Assembly: GCA_000755425.1 (NCBI GenBank)
Contig: BBMT01000001.1
Location: forward strand, 124,001 to 188,000
Length of the DNA stretch: 64,000 bases
Direction of reading: 5' to 3'
Source of the DNA: Vibrio maritimus
Lineage (GTDB): Bacteria > Pseudomonadota > Gammaproteobacteria > Enterobacterales > Vibrionaceae
The position numbers and the translations under genes were made by a program. The notes beneath the pieces are model-generated. The model saw only the letters and a program-made list of their open reading frames with translations. It ran no database searches and was not told where the DNA came from. Every line of letters starts with the position of its first letter. The first letter of the stretch is position 1. Positions 27,263 through 37,657 of the stretch are shown here, piece by piece.

Positions 27263-28102
27263 ATGATTATCCACCCATTTTCTGAGACGGCGATCATCGT
27301 GGCACCCAATGGAGCCCGTAAAACTCGACGCGACCACCCAAATCTTCCCATGGATCTGCCAAGTATTATTGATGAAGCCATCGCGTGTCGAGATGCTGGA
27401 GCGGCGATGGTGCATTTGCATGCTCGCGACAAACAAGGTCGGCACTCGCTTGAGCTTGACGATAACCTCCCCCTGTACCGAGCTCAAGGAGCGGTTGGTG
27501 ATACGCTTCTAGTTCAATTGACGACAGAGGCTGTCGGTCAATACCTTCCGGAACAGCAGAAGGCATTAGTTAAAGCAATCAAACCGGAAGCCGCGTCTTT
27601 TGCACTTCGAGAGCTTATTCCTGATGAGCAGCACCTAACATCGGCGAGTCGCTTCTTTCACTGGGTCGCAGACCAAGGCATCATCTCGCAATATATCCTC
27701 TATGACGAACAAGACTTGCAGCGCTATTTGCGATGGTTATCGCGTGGATTGTTGCCCAACTACCACCATCATTTGTTATTAGTATTAGGGCGCTATCGCG
27801 ACGGGCAGTTGGCACATCCGCAGGATCTCGCACCTATGTTGGGATCACGATTATTTGAACTGGATCACCGTTGGGCGGTGTGTGCCTTTGGTCATTTTGA
27901 ACACAACTGCTTGACGGCTGCTATGCTTATGGGGGCTGACGTACGAGTAGGGTTTGAAAACAATCACTATGACAATCAAGGTGCTATCGCGAATAGCAAC
28001 GCTGTTTTAGTGACTCAACTTGTCGATACGGCGACAGCGCTCAACATCAAACCAATGACAACAAAAGAATTAAAAAACCATCTCACTTCGACCGGTTGTT
28101 AA
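27263..28102 (+). CDS. beta-keto acid cleavage enzyme (BKACE, DUF849)
   Basis: 279-aa TIM-barrel enzyme of the Kce/BKACE family. These zinc enzymes condense a beta-keto acid with acetyl-CoA and release acetoacetate and a new acyl-CoA. Metal-binding His residues lie in [13 protein letters not shown], further barrel segments are [10 protein letters not shown] and [28 protein letters not shown]. It starts one base after the aminotransferase stop (GGGGGG upstream), so translation is coupled. Together they suggest that transamination gives a beta-keto acid that this enzyme cleaves. The specificity pocket cannot be read from sequence alone. Confidence 0.88.
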   Translation: MIIHPFSETAIIVAPNGARKTRRDHPNLPMDLPSIIDEAIACRDAGAAMVHLHARDKQGRHSLELDDNLPLYRAQGAVGDTLLVQLTTEAVGQYLPEQQKALVKAIKPEAASFALRELIPDEQHLTSASRFFHWVADQGIISQYILYDEQDLQRYLRWLSRGLLPNYHHHLLLVLGRYRDGQLAHPQDLAPMLGSRLFELDHRWAVCAFGHFEHNCLTAAMLMGADVRVGFENNHYDNQGAIANSNAVLVTQLVDTATALNIKPMTTKELKNHLTSTGC

Positions 28103-28146
28103 GGAGTACACCGGTCAGGATACCTACGACAGGAAAAGGAATAATT

Positions 28147-29120
28147 ATGACCAAAATAAAGACCGTGTTAACCGTATCTGCTGTTTGTATGGCAATGGGC
28201 GGCGCTACCCTCGCGCACGCCAAAGACCAATTTGTGACAATTGGTACCGGTGGTGTAACAGGTGTCTATTATCCTACTGGAGGGGCGATTTGCCGATTGG
28301 TAAATAAAGACCGCAAAGATCACTCGATCCGCTGTTCTGTGGAAAGTACAGGTGGTTCTATCTACAACATAAACACCATTCGCGCGGGTGAGTTGGACTT
28401 AGGTATCGCGCAATCCGACTGGCAGTACCATGCGTACAACGGCACCAGTAAGTTTGCTGATGCTGGTCCTTACGAAGAACTCCGTGCAGTGTTCTCCATC
28501 CACCCAGAACCGTTTACCGTTGTAGCGCGTGCTGACTCAGGTATAGAGAAGTTTGAAGACCTAAAAGGCAAACGAGTGAACATCGGTAACCCAGGCTCTG
28601 GCCAACGCGGTACGATGGAAGTGCTTATGGATGGCTACGGTTGGGGTATGGATGCATTCAAACTGACTTCTGAGCTGAAAGCCTCTGAGCAGTCTAAAGC
28701 GCTTTGTGACAATAAAATTGATGCAATGGTTTATACCGTTGGTCACCCAAGTGGTGCGATTAAAGAAGCAACAACTTCTTGTGATAGCAAGCTAGTAACC
28801 GTTGACGGCTCTGTGGTTGATAAGCTAGTTGCAGACAATAGTTTCTATCGTGTTGCTACAGTGCCTGGAGGCATGTACAAAGGTAATCCTGAAGACACGA
28901 TGACATTTGGTGTGGGTGCGACATTTGTTTCATCTACTGCTGTACCAGAAGATGTGGTGTATAACATCGTTAAGTCTGTATTTGAAAACTTTGATGATTT
29001 CAAACGTTTACATCCAGCATTTGCTAATCTGAAAAAAGAAGAGATGATCAAAGACGCTTGTCGGCGCCATTACACCCAGGTGCTGAGAAATACTACAAAG
29101 AGGTGGGCTTACTTAAATAG
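28147..29120 (+). CDS. TAXI family TRAP transporter binding protein, one frame break
   Basis: Periplasmic solute-binding protein with a signal peptide ending AHA. The mature start [26 protein letters not shown] is the TAXI hallmark, followed by [38 protein letters not shown] precedes ATG 28147. One T is missing near 29058, which replaces the natural tail; restored it ends [19 protein letters not shown] and is 324 aa. Its ligand is probably the substrate of the two enzymes upstream. No TRAP membrane subunit gene lies nearby: a terminator follows at once. Confidence 0.9.
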
Positions 29121-29142
29121 TCTACTGGTCTTATAAAAGTTC

Positions 29143-29180
29143 AAACCCAACGCGAATGCGTTGGGTTTGTTGCTTTTGGG
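29143..29180 (+). terminator. terminator after the TAXI operon
   Basis: An 11-bp perfect stem AAACCCAACGC / GCGTTGGGTTT with loop GAAT, then GTTGCTTTT. Confidence 0.9.
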
Positions 29181-29187
29181 GGAAAGC

Positions 29188-29218
29188 AAAAAAAGAGGCA
29201 ATACAAAACTGTATTGCC
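29188..29218 (-). terminator. minus-strand terminator for the DM13 gene
   Basis: GGCAATAC / GTATTGCC pairs, and on the minus strand is followed by CTCTTTTTTT. It lies about 145 bases past the DM13 stop. Almost the same stem is reused at 37658-37685. Confidence 0.85.
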
Positions 29219-29362
29219 CCGAGTTACACACATAACACAAGTTCTAGGTGCTTAAGGCCAAATCATAGTGCGCCTAGTTGCGTTTGTTTTTGTCAGTAAA
29301 CAGTGAGCGAAATGTCAACGCCATTGGCAGTTGGAACCGTTCTCACAGTTATTTTTGGAACC

Positions 29363-29830
29363 TTATTTTAGCTTGGCTGAGGTAATGAACTCGCCAAAAC
29401 TTTCACACCACACAATAGCCGTATTGTATTGAGTTAAATCGGTTTGTTCTGGCAGTGTCAGCAAAAACCGATCGAAGGTTTTTACATCTCCGACTTGAAG
29501 CATGGATGCTTTGTTGGCGACAAAATCTGCCTCTGTTTCAATGAAGCTAGGAGAGAGATAAAGTTTGTAATCGGGTCCCGGAGCCAGTTCGCCGATAAAC
29601 ATCGCACTCTTGTCAGAAAAACTGATTTTCCCCTCGCCCCAGTGTAGAAAATCACTGTCCGCGCGCTCTTTGCTGAATTCGCCCTGATAAACAATGGCCG
29701 AGGCTTGCGACTCTATTGCTTCTATTGATGGCGAGTCAGGCTGAGTGAGAATAGGTAGAACATAGATCCCCAACATAAAACCAGCAAACAGCGCCGTTAA
29801 ATGGGTACAAAGTAATAAGACACGTTTCAC
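29363..29830 (-). CDS. DM13 domain protein, membrane-anchored
   Basis: 155 aa. An N-terminal hydrophobic anchor or signal (residues 1-30) is followed by a DM13 domain: WGEGKISFSDKSAMFIGELAPGPDYKLYLSP, DRFLLTLPEQTDLTQYNTAIVWCESFGEFITSAKL. DM13 is an extracytoplasmic domain with a conserved Cys (here in IVWCESF), proposed for electron transfer or hydroxylation. ATG 29830 follows AAGGGAATCTTTGTG. It stands alone. Confidence 0.85.
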   Translation of the reverse strand: MKRVLLLCTHLTALFAGFMLGIYVLPILTQPDSPSIEAIESQASAIVYQGEFSKERADSDFLHWGEGKISFSDKSAMFIGELAPGPDYKLYLSPSFIETEADFVANKASMLQVGDVKTFDRFLLTLPEQTDLTQYNTAIVWCESFGEFITSAKLK

Positions 29831-30004
29831 AAAGATTCCCTTCTATTCTAAAAACGGATAATACCTAGAGATAACTCTAGTACAGCGGTGAACTGATTGA
29901 TAGCCAACAATGCCGTTGTTGCATGGAGCATCTCCTCACTTCTTCGATGGTATTTCCTGTGATTGCTTACACCCTCTCCTATACTTTTTTCTAGGGGGAT
30001 TGCT

Positions 30005-32058
30005 ATGAAAATCAGTTTGTTAATCAGTGGTGTCACCATAGGGCTGGCGAGTTCTTTGATTGGACATCAGGTCGAAGCTGCCCCATCGATGGGGTTGGTT
30101 TTACCAGGCGGCTGGCAGGCATGGGGTAGTCGCGCTAAAGAGATACAACAATGGGAAGCACAGAATAGCGATATTGTATTTGGCAGCCTAGGTACTGCAG
30201 AGCTAAACAAACAGACTAGAGCTTTAGGCTATATGTACAGCCAGAAGCTGGACTGCTTTGCTGGTGAACAAGAAGCTTGGCTTCATCGACAACTGTGGCA
30301 GCAAGGTATTAACCCAGAGCACCTTTATCTGCATGCTGCTCAAGAGACGCATTTAGCCTACGACCACTTATCGGTAAAGGCGCAGCAATTCCTCGATGGA
30401 AAACCACTTCATATGATGGTGAAAAAGGGCACGGTGCTTCAGACTGCCCGATTGCCGTTAACATTGTCGATAGATGAAGAGCTCATCGTCGTCACCTCCC
30501 AGCCTTTTGTGGCTATCAATGTTCCCTCCATCGATACACTGTCGATTAGCCTTGCTAAGCCAGAGCAGGTTGGTGCGCTGATAACTGAGTGGCAATCATT
30601 GGTGATTGATAACTCGGATGTTAGCTCTAACCCGGATAAAGGCTCTTTGTTGCAAGTTGCTATTGAAAAGCAGATGCAGGCCGTTACTCCTTGGCTTGGC
30701 GAGTATCATTTCAATACCGGACATCGCGCGCTCGATATAGATATGCCGGTATATATGGCGCGGTTGAGTTGGTCAACGCCGCAGACTATTGATGCGTTGT
30801 CGGTTGACTATGGCTTGCGTCAGGAAGCGAAGCATGTGGTGATGCCGGGTTGGGATTGGCGCAATGATGCCAACGGAGATGGGTATTTGGATGATAATGA
30901 GTATCGGCAAAGAACGAACTTAAAAGCTCAAGCGCGTTACGCCTCACAGGCGCGCCTTATCCCGATAGGCAACATGTGGCCTGGAACCTGTTGGCAACGC
31001 ACTAACTTTTCTCACCCGTCAGCCAATCAAGCACATATGGATTGGTATAAGTATGATTGGCACAGGCAGGGATTGAGCGGTGCTACAACGATGATATGGC
31101 AAAGCTGCTTGGTGGCAATCAGTATCAAGTGCTCAAAGGAGGCGCTATCGCTGAGTTGCCAGGCACGTTAGGCACGGATGAGGCTGCCTTAAACTATGCA
31201 AGCCAAATGGCGAGCTTTCTCTCACAACTCAAAGCACACATTCCTAATACACAGTTGGCCGCGAATATCTCTGAGCTTAATCTGTGGCGCTACCCACAGT
31301 GGACGCCCGAACTCAGAGATGTTTTTGATGTCTGGCTCAGAGAACATTACCTATATGCGGCAATGGGAACGGATGCGCTCCGCGAGCGCTGGGAACATTT
31401 CGCTCTCTCTGCTATGGGGGATGAGAGTCTTGTCATGACAACGACCCGCTTTGGTCGCAGCGAGCGAAATACCAAAAATGAGCAAGCGTGGCAGCAAGAC
31501 ATTACGACCGGATTAGCTCTCTATTACCTGTTCCACATACCTAAACAGACCCACTATCACAGCTGGAATCAAACCTTTTATTACAGCAGCAATCCAACCG
31601 ACAACAATAACTGGTACCAAAGCGGCGCGGTTAAAAACCAGGTTTATCGGCCCACCAATATGCTCGGGCACGATCTTGGTGAGCCTATGACTGACACTGT
31701 CTCCTCAATGGATTGGTTAACGCAAGATGGTACTGAAGCAAAACTTGTTGGAGAGCTTTTTGACACTATCGATTCTGGGTGGTTTTGGCTTGATAGCGAT
31801 GAGAGCGGGCTCTGGTCTGAAAAGTATCAAGCCATTGGCCGCCAATTTGAACGTGGCCTAGTGGTCTACTTCGCAGGTGAGTCTCGTGCCGACAATGAAA
31901 TGTGGCGCGATGAGGAAAAGTGGAATAAAGAGAGTCAAACCATTCTGTTGCCTGCTCAATATCAACGAGTGAACTGGGATGGAAGTTTGGAGACCAAGAG
32001 CAATCAGGTTGCACTTCGTCCTTATGAGGGGGCGGTGTTGATAAAGGCTGGCGAGTAG
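30005..32058 (+). CDS. large secreted protein, possible TIM-barrel glycosidase, one frame break
   Basis: 684 aa after repair. The signal peptide runs to about residue 25 (VEAAPS). The middle has a canonical calcium loop, DANGDGYLDDNE, as in EF-hand and dockerin modules. Tryptophan-rich segments (GWQAWGSRAK, MDWYKYDWHRQG, YHSWNQTFYYSSNP) and a run resembling an alpha/beta barrel around QLAANISELNLWRYP suggest a carbohydrate-active enzyme, but I recognise no family. AGGGGGAT precedes ATG 30005. A G is missing near 31080, joining LSG to CYNDDMAKLLGG. The next gene is a flavoprotein on the same strand 106 bases on. Confidence 0.6.
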
Positions 32059-32164
32059 AACAGCAATTTGGGACACGGCATTTTATTTTGTTTCCTTAAT
32101 ACTAATGGGCAAGACGGCTTGGGATCCACCCTAGTTTGTGTTCGTTAGATTTTTGGAGAGAGTA

Positions 32165-33571
32165 ATGAATCGACGTAGCTTCATGACGCTTTTAGCTATG
32201 AGCCCCTTAGCGGGTTGTGTTAGTGCTAATACCGCAACAACACAAAATAATGACAAAAAGAAAGTGGTTGTTATTGGCGCAGGTTTGTCGGGACTTGTTT
32301 CCGCCGTACGGCTTTTGGAGCACGGTGTTGAGGTAACTCTGGTGGAGAGTGAGTCCAGAGTAGGTGGACGCATTTATTCTGTTCCTTTTGGAGGCACGCA
32401 TGCCAATCTTGGCGCACAGTATGTCTTTGAAAGCGATAATGATTACATGAACAGGTATGTGAAGCGAGTTGATCGTTTCACCAATGAGTACCCGAAACTA
32501 TTTGATTCTGATACTGGCCATCATGGCATCCTTTGGGACGGGCAGTTTGTGAGAGATCGCGGTGAAGGCGCGTTTCTCAAGCTTCCCATTGAGCGTCAAG
32601 CCTTAGAGCAGTGGGATGAGTCTATTCAACAGATGGCGAAGCATCGCAAGGAATTGATGAAAGGGCGCGACTACATTTTTGATAAATCGCCGAGCTCTGA
32701 GCTCTGGGCAAGGTTAGATCAGATATCTGGTTCGGATTACTTGTCGTCTTATGACCCCGATGTTGAAAACTTATTTAATCTCATGTTGACACCAGAGGGT
32801 GGAGTCGGAGCCACCAAAACATCGGCTTTGTTAATGGCGGGATGGTATGGCGCGGAAGCGAGAGGAATGAGCGCACTAGTTGAAGGGGGTAACCAGAAAA
32901 TGGCAGAAGCCATAGTAGAAGACATTCGTTCCTTAGGTGGGAATATTCTGTTGTCGACGTCTATCGCGAGTATTGAGAATCGCTCTGCTGGAGTCGCCAT
33001 CGTCACCGAAACAGGTGAAAGCTTGACTGCTGACTATGCGGTTGTCACAACGCCAGCGCCTATTACAAGGCGCATTGTTAAAGGGTTGCATCCAGAGAAA
33101 AAGAAAGCGCTAGAAGCCGTGCAATATGGGGCGAGTATGCAAGTGGCGCTTCATATCAAAGACTATACCAGCGATAAAAAGTTGGCATCTTGCCTGTTTC
33201 ACAATGAAAGTGTGAATGCGTATATGGATCAAACGAAAGAACATCGAAACAACGAGACTGTGATTTGCCTTAACATAGCCGGAGATGATGCTCAGAAGCT
33301 GGATGATCAGGCCATCTTGGAGCGCGTGGCAGAACCACTTAGTAAGATCCATCCTGACTTTGAGCTGAACAAGTCCCTTATTGATTATCGGATCAAGAAA
33401 TGGCCGCATGGGATCGCTACTTTCCCTACGGGCTTTTTAACACAATATAGTGAGCAACTGAGAAAACCGGAAGAGCGTATCTATTTTGCTGGTGACTATA
33501 CTCATAGCCCCGAACTTTCAGGTGCAGCGTGGTCTGGTGTAAGGGCAGCCGATACCATTTTGGCACTGTAA
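32165..33571 (+). CDS. flavin monoamine oxidase-like FAD oxidoreductase, exported
   Basis: 468 aa, intact. The N-terminus MNRRSFMTLLAMSPLAGCVSA combines a twin-arginine start with a lipobox (LAGC), so it is likely exported folded with FAD and lipid-anchored. FAD-binding KVVVIGAGLSGLVSAVRLLE and VESESRVGGRIYS are near the start; ERIYFAGDYTHSPELSGAAWSGVRAA is the typical C-terminal amine oxidase segment. TTGGAGAGAGTA precedes ATG 32165. Amine substrate unknown. An AraC gene follows in the same direction. Confidence 0.87.
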   Translation: MNRRSFMTLLAMSPLAGCVSANTATTQNNDKKKVVVIGAGLSGLVSAVRLLEHGVEVTLVESESRVGGRIYSVPFGGTHANLGAQYVFESDNDYMNRYVKRVDRFTNEYPKLFDSDTGHHGILWDGQFVRDRGEGAFLKLPIERQALEQWDESIQQMAKHRKELMKGRDYIFDKSPSSELWARLDQISGSDYLSSYDPDVENLFNLMLTPEGGVGATKTSALLMAGWYGAEARGMSALVEGGNQKMAEAIVEDIRSLGGNILLSTSIASIENRSAGVAIVTETGESLTADYAVVTTPAPITRRIVKGLHPEKKKALEAVQYGASMQVALHIKDYTSDKKLASCLFHNESVNAYMDQTKEHRNNETVICLNIAGDDAQKLDDQAILERVAEPLSKIHPDFELNKSLIDYRIKKWPHGIATFPTGFLTQYSEQLRKPEERIYFAGDYTHSPELSGAAWSGVRAADTILAL

Positions 33572-33631
33572 TTTATGCCAGCCTGATTAGTTGCAATCGC
33601 AAACGTGATTATCCATAGTTGGGATAGAGTA

Positions 33632-34561
33632 ATGCACTATCTCAACCATGGATTTAATGCAATGACATCAAAAAGTACAGCCCCGTTTAACATTGCACCT
33701 GAGCTGGTCATTCTTGATACGTTACCGGACAATCTTCGCAAGCGTTTTAAAGTGGCTTTGAAACTCATGCATGAGAACCTCTTTGATAGCCTTTCTTGGG
33801 AGATGGTCGCCAAGAAAAGTGCCATCTCTCCATTCCACTTTCATCGTCAATTTAGCGAGCTATTCCAAGAAACGCCCGGGCGTTACCTAAGTAGGGTGCG
33901 CCTGCAACATGCGGTTCATCTACTGCTTACTGAGCCGCAGAAAAGAGTGACTGATATCGCTCATCTGTGTGGTTATTCGTCGTCTCAAGTTTTAGCCAAG
34001 GTTCTAAAAAGAGAACTGGGTGTTTCTGCAAATGAGCTGCGCCCTGCCGGCTCCAATTCGACACCATTACAAACTTTTAAGCATTTAGAGAAACTGGCTC
34101 ACCCTAGGCATGGTGATAGTTTTGAAAAGCATCTCGCTAAATCCATGCCAGCGGAGCTTGTATGGTATGCAAAACGTGGGGTTAAAGTGATTGAAGTGCC
34201 GGATTTCGACTGGGATAAAGCTTATAGCCAGTTTGGTGATAAGAGCTTGCAGCTACTGACCCTGACCCCAATTGGTGATATTGACAGATGTTGGGATGAA
34301 ATTGCGATGATGATAGCTGATTGGAATGCTCCAATCCAAGATCAGAACGAGAGCGTAGCCGAGGGGTATTACCTTTGCTGCGAAGTGTTTGTGTTAAACG
34401 ATACTGGTTATGTCACGGCAATTGAGTCGTTGTTTGAGCGGGCGAGGGGTTTAGGCTTTAAGGTCGATACATCGAAAGCCTTGGTCGAGATGATGTTAAG
34501 TCCGCATTGTGATGAGGACGGCGGAGCATCATTTAGCTTTCAACTTCCAGTTCAAAGCTAA
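33632..34561 (+). CDS. AraC family regulator with C-terminal effector-like domain
   Basis: 309 aa from ATG 33632 (ATG 33662 is an alternative). The N-terminal position of the AraC DNA-binding domain is notable: SLSWEMVAKKSAISPFHFHRQFSELF is the first helix-turn-helix, VTDIAHLCGYSSSQVLAKVLKREL the second. The remaining 170 residues resemble the domain order of GyrI-like AraC proteins (Rob/SoxS type), but the C-terminal fold is not certain. It starts 60 bases after the amine oxidase, so it may belong to that transcript. Confidence 0.8.
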   Translation: MHYLNHGFNAMTSKSTAPFNIAPELVILDTLPDNLRKRFKVALKLMHENLFDSLSWEMVAKKSAISPFHFHRQFSELFQETPGRYLSRVRLQHAVHLLLTEPQKRVTDIAHLCGYSSSQVLAKVLKRELGVSANELRPAGSNSTPLQTFKHLEKLAHPRHGDSFEKHLAKSMPAELVWYAKRGVKVIEVPDFDWDKAYSQFGDKSLQLLTLTPIGDIDRCWDEIAMMIADWNAPIQDQNESVAEGYYLCCEVFVLNDTGYVTAIESLFERARGLGFKVDTSKALVEMMLSPHCDEDGGASFSFQLPVQS

Positions 34562-34615
34562 ATGACTTCATGCAGTGTTTCCTCGTTCTCGTCCGTAAGT
34601 TTGGGAGATCAATAA

Positions 34616-34906
34616 TTACGCGATATGAGTCATCTCGCTGACAGTAAAGTTTTCCACTGCGCCTTCTGTCGCCTCTAAATAATCGGATAGATGCGTATTA
34701 CCCATGTGTGCTTGCCAAAGCTCACGCGATTCCCAGTTTTCATAAAAGACAAAATGAGCAGGGTTTTCGTTGTCTTGGTGTAGATCGTAGTTGATGCAAC
34801 CCTGTTCTGATCGCGTGATGTCGATTAATTTGAGCAGTTCTGCTTTGACTAGTTCGACTTTATCCAATTTTGCCTCGATGCGGGCGACGATGGTTAACTT
34901 TGCCAT
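34616..34906 (-). CDS. antibiotic biosynthesis monooxygenase (ABM) domain protein
   Basis: 96 aa, a complete ABM/YgiN-type dimeric ferredoxin-like fold. LTIVARIEAKLDKVELVKAEL, TRSEQGCINYDLHQDNENPAHFVFYENWES and LSDYLEATEGAVENF are characteristic of putative quinol monooxygenases. ATG 34906 follows an AAAAGGAT site. It stands alone and faces the AraC gene. Role unknown, perhaps quinone redox or detoxification. Confidence 0.88.
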   Translation of the reverse strand: MAKLTIVARIEAKLDKVELVKAELLKLIDITRSEQGCINYDLHQDNENPAHFVFYENWESRELWQAHMGNTHLSDYLEATEGAVENFTVSEMTHIA

Positions 34907-35131
34907 AAATAGATCCTTTTGCTTGCTTTGAATGAAGCGTCCCGTATATAAAAATATGTCTAGAAACTGAGTTCCGCCAGATTTACCGAAAAATCAATAG
35001 TGCGCGACTTTGTTGTTTGACCTGTCTACAGGTATCGAGTTTAAGCTCTCGCATCTAGTTAGTATTGCATTTATAGGGGAGCTTTCGTGTTTCAATTTCT
35101 GACAAAGAACTCTGTTGGGTACTCAAGGATT

Positions 35132-36028
35132 ATGCGTTTTGTGAGCCGTTTTCCGTCTGTCGGCAAAGGGTGGTGCTTGCGCTGATCTCCACGGCCTTGT
35201 TTACTATTGTCGGAGTTTTGGTTCGAAGCCTGAGTTCTGATTACAACACATTTCAGATCCTGTTCTTTAGACAGCTCATCTTTACTCTGCTTCTGGTTCC
35301 AGGGATCGTAAACAATCTAGATGTAATAATGAAGCCGAATAAAGTTTCCCTTCATGTCCTGCGTATCTTCGGGGCATTTATAGCGCTGTATTTTGGCTTT
35401 GTTACAGTAAGCAATATCCCTTTTGCAGATGCGACAGCGCTGGGTTTCTTACAGGTTCTTTTTTGTTGCCTTATTGGCGCGATTTTTCCTCGGTGAGCAG
35501 ATATCCAAAGTACGATTAGTCACGATAGTCGTTGGGTTTGTTGGCGTGATGATAGTGGTTCGTCCTACTTTTGAGGATAGCCAAGGCGTTTATGTGTTAA
35601 CAGGCCTATTTGCAGCATTGGGGGCTGGGATCGCAGTCATCTGCGTGAGGCAAGTTGCTCAAAGTGAACCTAAAATTACGTTGATGGCCTATCAGGCGCT
35701 CGCCGTCGGTATTATTTCCATGGTGCCAGCGATTTATATGTGGCGCACTCCGAGTTTTGAGGATTTGCTGTTGCTGTTGCTGGTGGGTGTTATTTCTTCT
35801 CTAGCACAGTATGTTGGTATTACCGCTTATAAATGGGCACAAGCGAATATTGTTGCCAACGTAGAGTATGTGAAAATAATCTACTCGATTATCATTGGTT
35901 TCGTTGTTTTTGCTGAGGTGCCCGATACTTGGTCTATTGTCGGTGCCGTTGTTATTGTTTCCAGTGCAGTGATTCCTTTGGTTTGGTCATACAGTCAAAA
36001 AGTGAGTAAGGAGTATTTGAAGTGCTAA
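35132..36028 (+). CDS. EamA/DMT family transporter, two frame breaks
   Basis: Inner-membrane drug/metabolite transporter of about ten helices in two EamA repeats (LRIFGAFIALYFGFVTVSNIPFADA and FAALGAGIAVICVRQVAQSE). AAGGA precedes ATG 35132 (MRFVSRFPSVGKG). Two breaks: one G short near 35169 joins GKG to VVLALISTALF; near 35461 a run of six T appears to carry one T too many (QVLFVALLARFFLGEQ restored). This is the only clear excess base in the window. Net length 298 aa is normal. The stop overlaps the MerR start, so the transporter and regulator are coupled. Substrate unknown. Confidence 0.85.
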
Positions 36029-36543
36029 CGATAAAACAGTTCTGCGAACAGCTAAAAGTATCTCGCACGACAGTTCTGTATTACGAAAGAAAAGGCTGAT
36101 TGCTCCAGCCGGTCGAACGCCAAACGGTTATCGATTGTATGGTCAACAAGAGCTGGAAAAATTTAAGACCATACTCGTTTATCGATCTTATGGTATTTCG
36201 GTAAGTGAGATTGAGGCACTGTTAGAGCAAACTCAGGCACGCGCAGAGACGAGATGTTACGCCAACAATTTGCCGCTCTCGATGTAGAGATACAGAAGCT
36301 GCGTCAGCAGCAGCGCTCTATTATGACACTACTCAAAGAGCCTGAGCTTATAAACCAAGGCCAACTAACGAAACAGCGTTGGGTAGAGATCCTCAGGGAG
36401 TCTGGTATGAACGATCAGGACATGTCGAATTGGCACAAGCGCTTTGAGCAGATGGACCAATGGGGCATCTCAAGTTTCTACAGTCATTAAATATTGGTGA
36501 AGAGGAAATTGAACGGATACGGAAACAGTCTCAGGAGCCATAA
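36022..36543 (+). CDS. MerR family transcriptional regulator, three frame breaks
   Basis: 174 aa after repair. GTG 36022 (after AAGGAG) overlaps the transporter stop. The winged helix region reads LTIKQFCEQLKVSRTTVLYYERKG, then LIAPAGRTPNGYRLYGQQELEKFK; a long helix follows (LDVEIQKLRQQQRSIMTLLKEP), and the C-terminus ends in an acidic then basic helix (LNIGEEEIERIRKQS). Single-base losses at about 36095 (G), 36249 and 36457 (C) cut it into four pieces. No conserved Cys pair, so metal sensing is unlikely. It is probably the local regulator of the EamA gene. Confidence 0.8.
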
Positions 36544-36585
36544 GCTCAACAGGTTTCGTTTTTTATTGTGAACAGGTTCCACGGG

Positions 36586-36620
36586 AAGGGTAGCATTAGG
36601 ATAATGCTACCCTTTTCAGT
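36586..36620. terminator. terminator between merR and a small convergent gene
   Basis: AAGGGTAGCATT / AATGCTACCCTT (12 bp, perfect) over a 5-base loop, followed by TTTCAGTTTTT. Confidence 0.9.
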
Positions 36621-36626
36621 TTTTGA

Positions 36627-36907
36627 CTAGCTTTGATTCTCTAATGTTTGTTTTCGCGTAGCAAGATAGCGAATATGAATCAAATCAGCAGGTGTAATGT
36701 CAGCGAGATGGCAGATCATCGAAGGTGTCATGCCGTACGCGACAAGATTCTCCCAGCTTTGATAAGCACGTTCTATATATTCCAACTCCTGTCGATTAGC
36801 GGCGGCGACTCCCTGTCTAACATTTCGCATCTGTGTTCCGATCCAGATTGGAGATGCGTGAGCATTATCTTGATGAAAGTGCTCATAAGGTTCAGTGTCG
36901 TCATCAT
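36627..36907 (-). CDS. small hypothetical protein, probable frame break near its start
   Basis: The last 67 residues are open from ATG 36830, and the frame stays open upstream to about 36917 without a good start. Adding one G near 36900 joins it to ATG 36907 (after AAGAGAAA) and gives 93 aa, whole codons. The body is helical with no signal peptide and includes IERAYQSWENLVAYGMTP and ITPADLIHIRYLATRK. I recognise no family. It may be a small DNA-binding or adaptor protein, or a remnant. Confidence 0.45.
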
Positions 36908-37216
36908 TTTCTCTTGTTTAGGGTTCGTTTAGAAGATTAACCATCTAATCACTTTAGATATAGGCAGCCATATTGGTTTGTACCATTAATCATATTTATG
37001 CTTACTGGCTAACGTCGAGTGGTTTTTCATCACCATGGCGCTAAATGGTAAGTACCAAAATCATCCAACCCTACAATACGCTCCATCACTTGGTCGTAGA
37101 CACTATTGAGAGGCCATCGCTGCTAGTAAATAACTTTTCGCAGCAAATGGCATAAGTGTCCGACTTTCATAAATGAGGATTGAACCGCTTAGGATGGCTT
37201 GATTGAGGCAACGACT
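36908..37216. other. 309-base gap, no feature identified
   Basis: An AT-rich gap. I see no open frame with a ribosome site, no RNA gene and no clear repeat. It presumably holds the promoter of the small exported protein that follows. Confidence 0.5.
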
Positions 37217-37615
37217 TTGAAAAACACATTCATCACGAAATTAGCATTGGCAACCACTGGTATTCTGGCACTTACAACAACCGCACAAGCGTTTGAACTG
37301 GGCGCAGATACAAGACGCGGTGTGACCTTTCAGTTCGATAAAGTGATTGTTGGTGTAAAAGACAACTATGTGAATGGTGGCTTCGCTTTTCTAGAAAAGC
37401 CAATCTCTGCGGAACATAACATCAGCTGGTTTGTTGAAGGTGGTGTCGGTTATAACTGGAACAGCGAACGAGTTGATGTGCATGCCCCTGTTGGTCTGCG
37501 CTGGGAGCCAGTAAAAAACCTAGATGTCGATCTGTTTGCAACGCCGGAAGTTAAGTTTAACGATGGTGCGGATGTTGGAGTGGGTGTGGACTTAGGTGTA
37601 TCTTGGAAGTTCTAA
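37217..37615 (+). CDS. small outer-membrane beta-barrel-like protein
   Basis: 132 aa from TTG 37217 (GAGG nine bases upstream), with a Lys-rich signal peptide ending TTTAQA. The mature part is made of alternating strands (FQFDKVIVGVKDNYVNGGFAF, HNISWFVEGGVGYNW, VDVHAPVGLRW, VGVGVDLGVSWKF) and ends in Phe, the usual outer-membrane signature. It is too short for a full eight-strand barrel (about six strands). It resembles the slightly larger protein at 38883 in style. Function unknown. Confidence 0.65.
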   Translation: MKNTFITKLALATTGILALTTTAQAFELGADTRRGVTFQFDKVIVGVKDNYVNGGFAFLEKPISAEHNISWFVEGGVGYNWNSERVDVHAPVGLRWEPVKNLDVDLFATPEVKFNDGADVGVGVDLGVSWKF

Positions 37616-37657
37616 ACCTGAAGACTCTATAGCAAATAGCGCTAAAGCAGATGGAAA

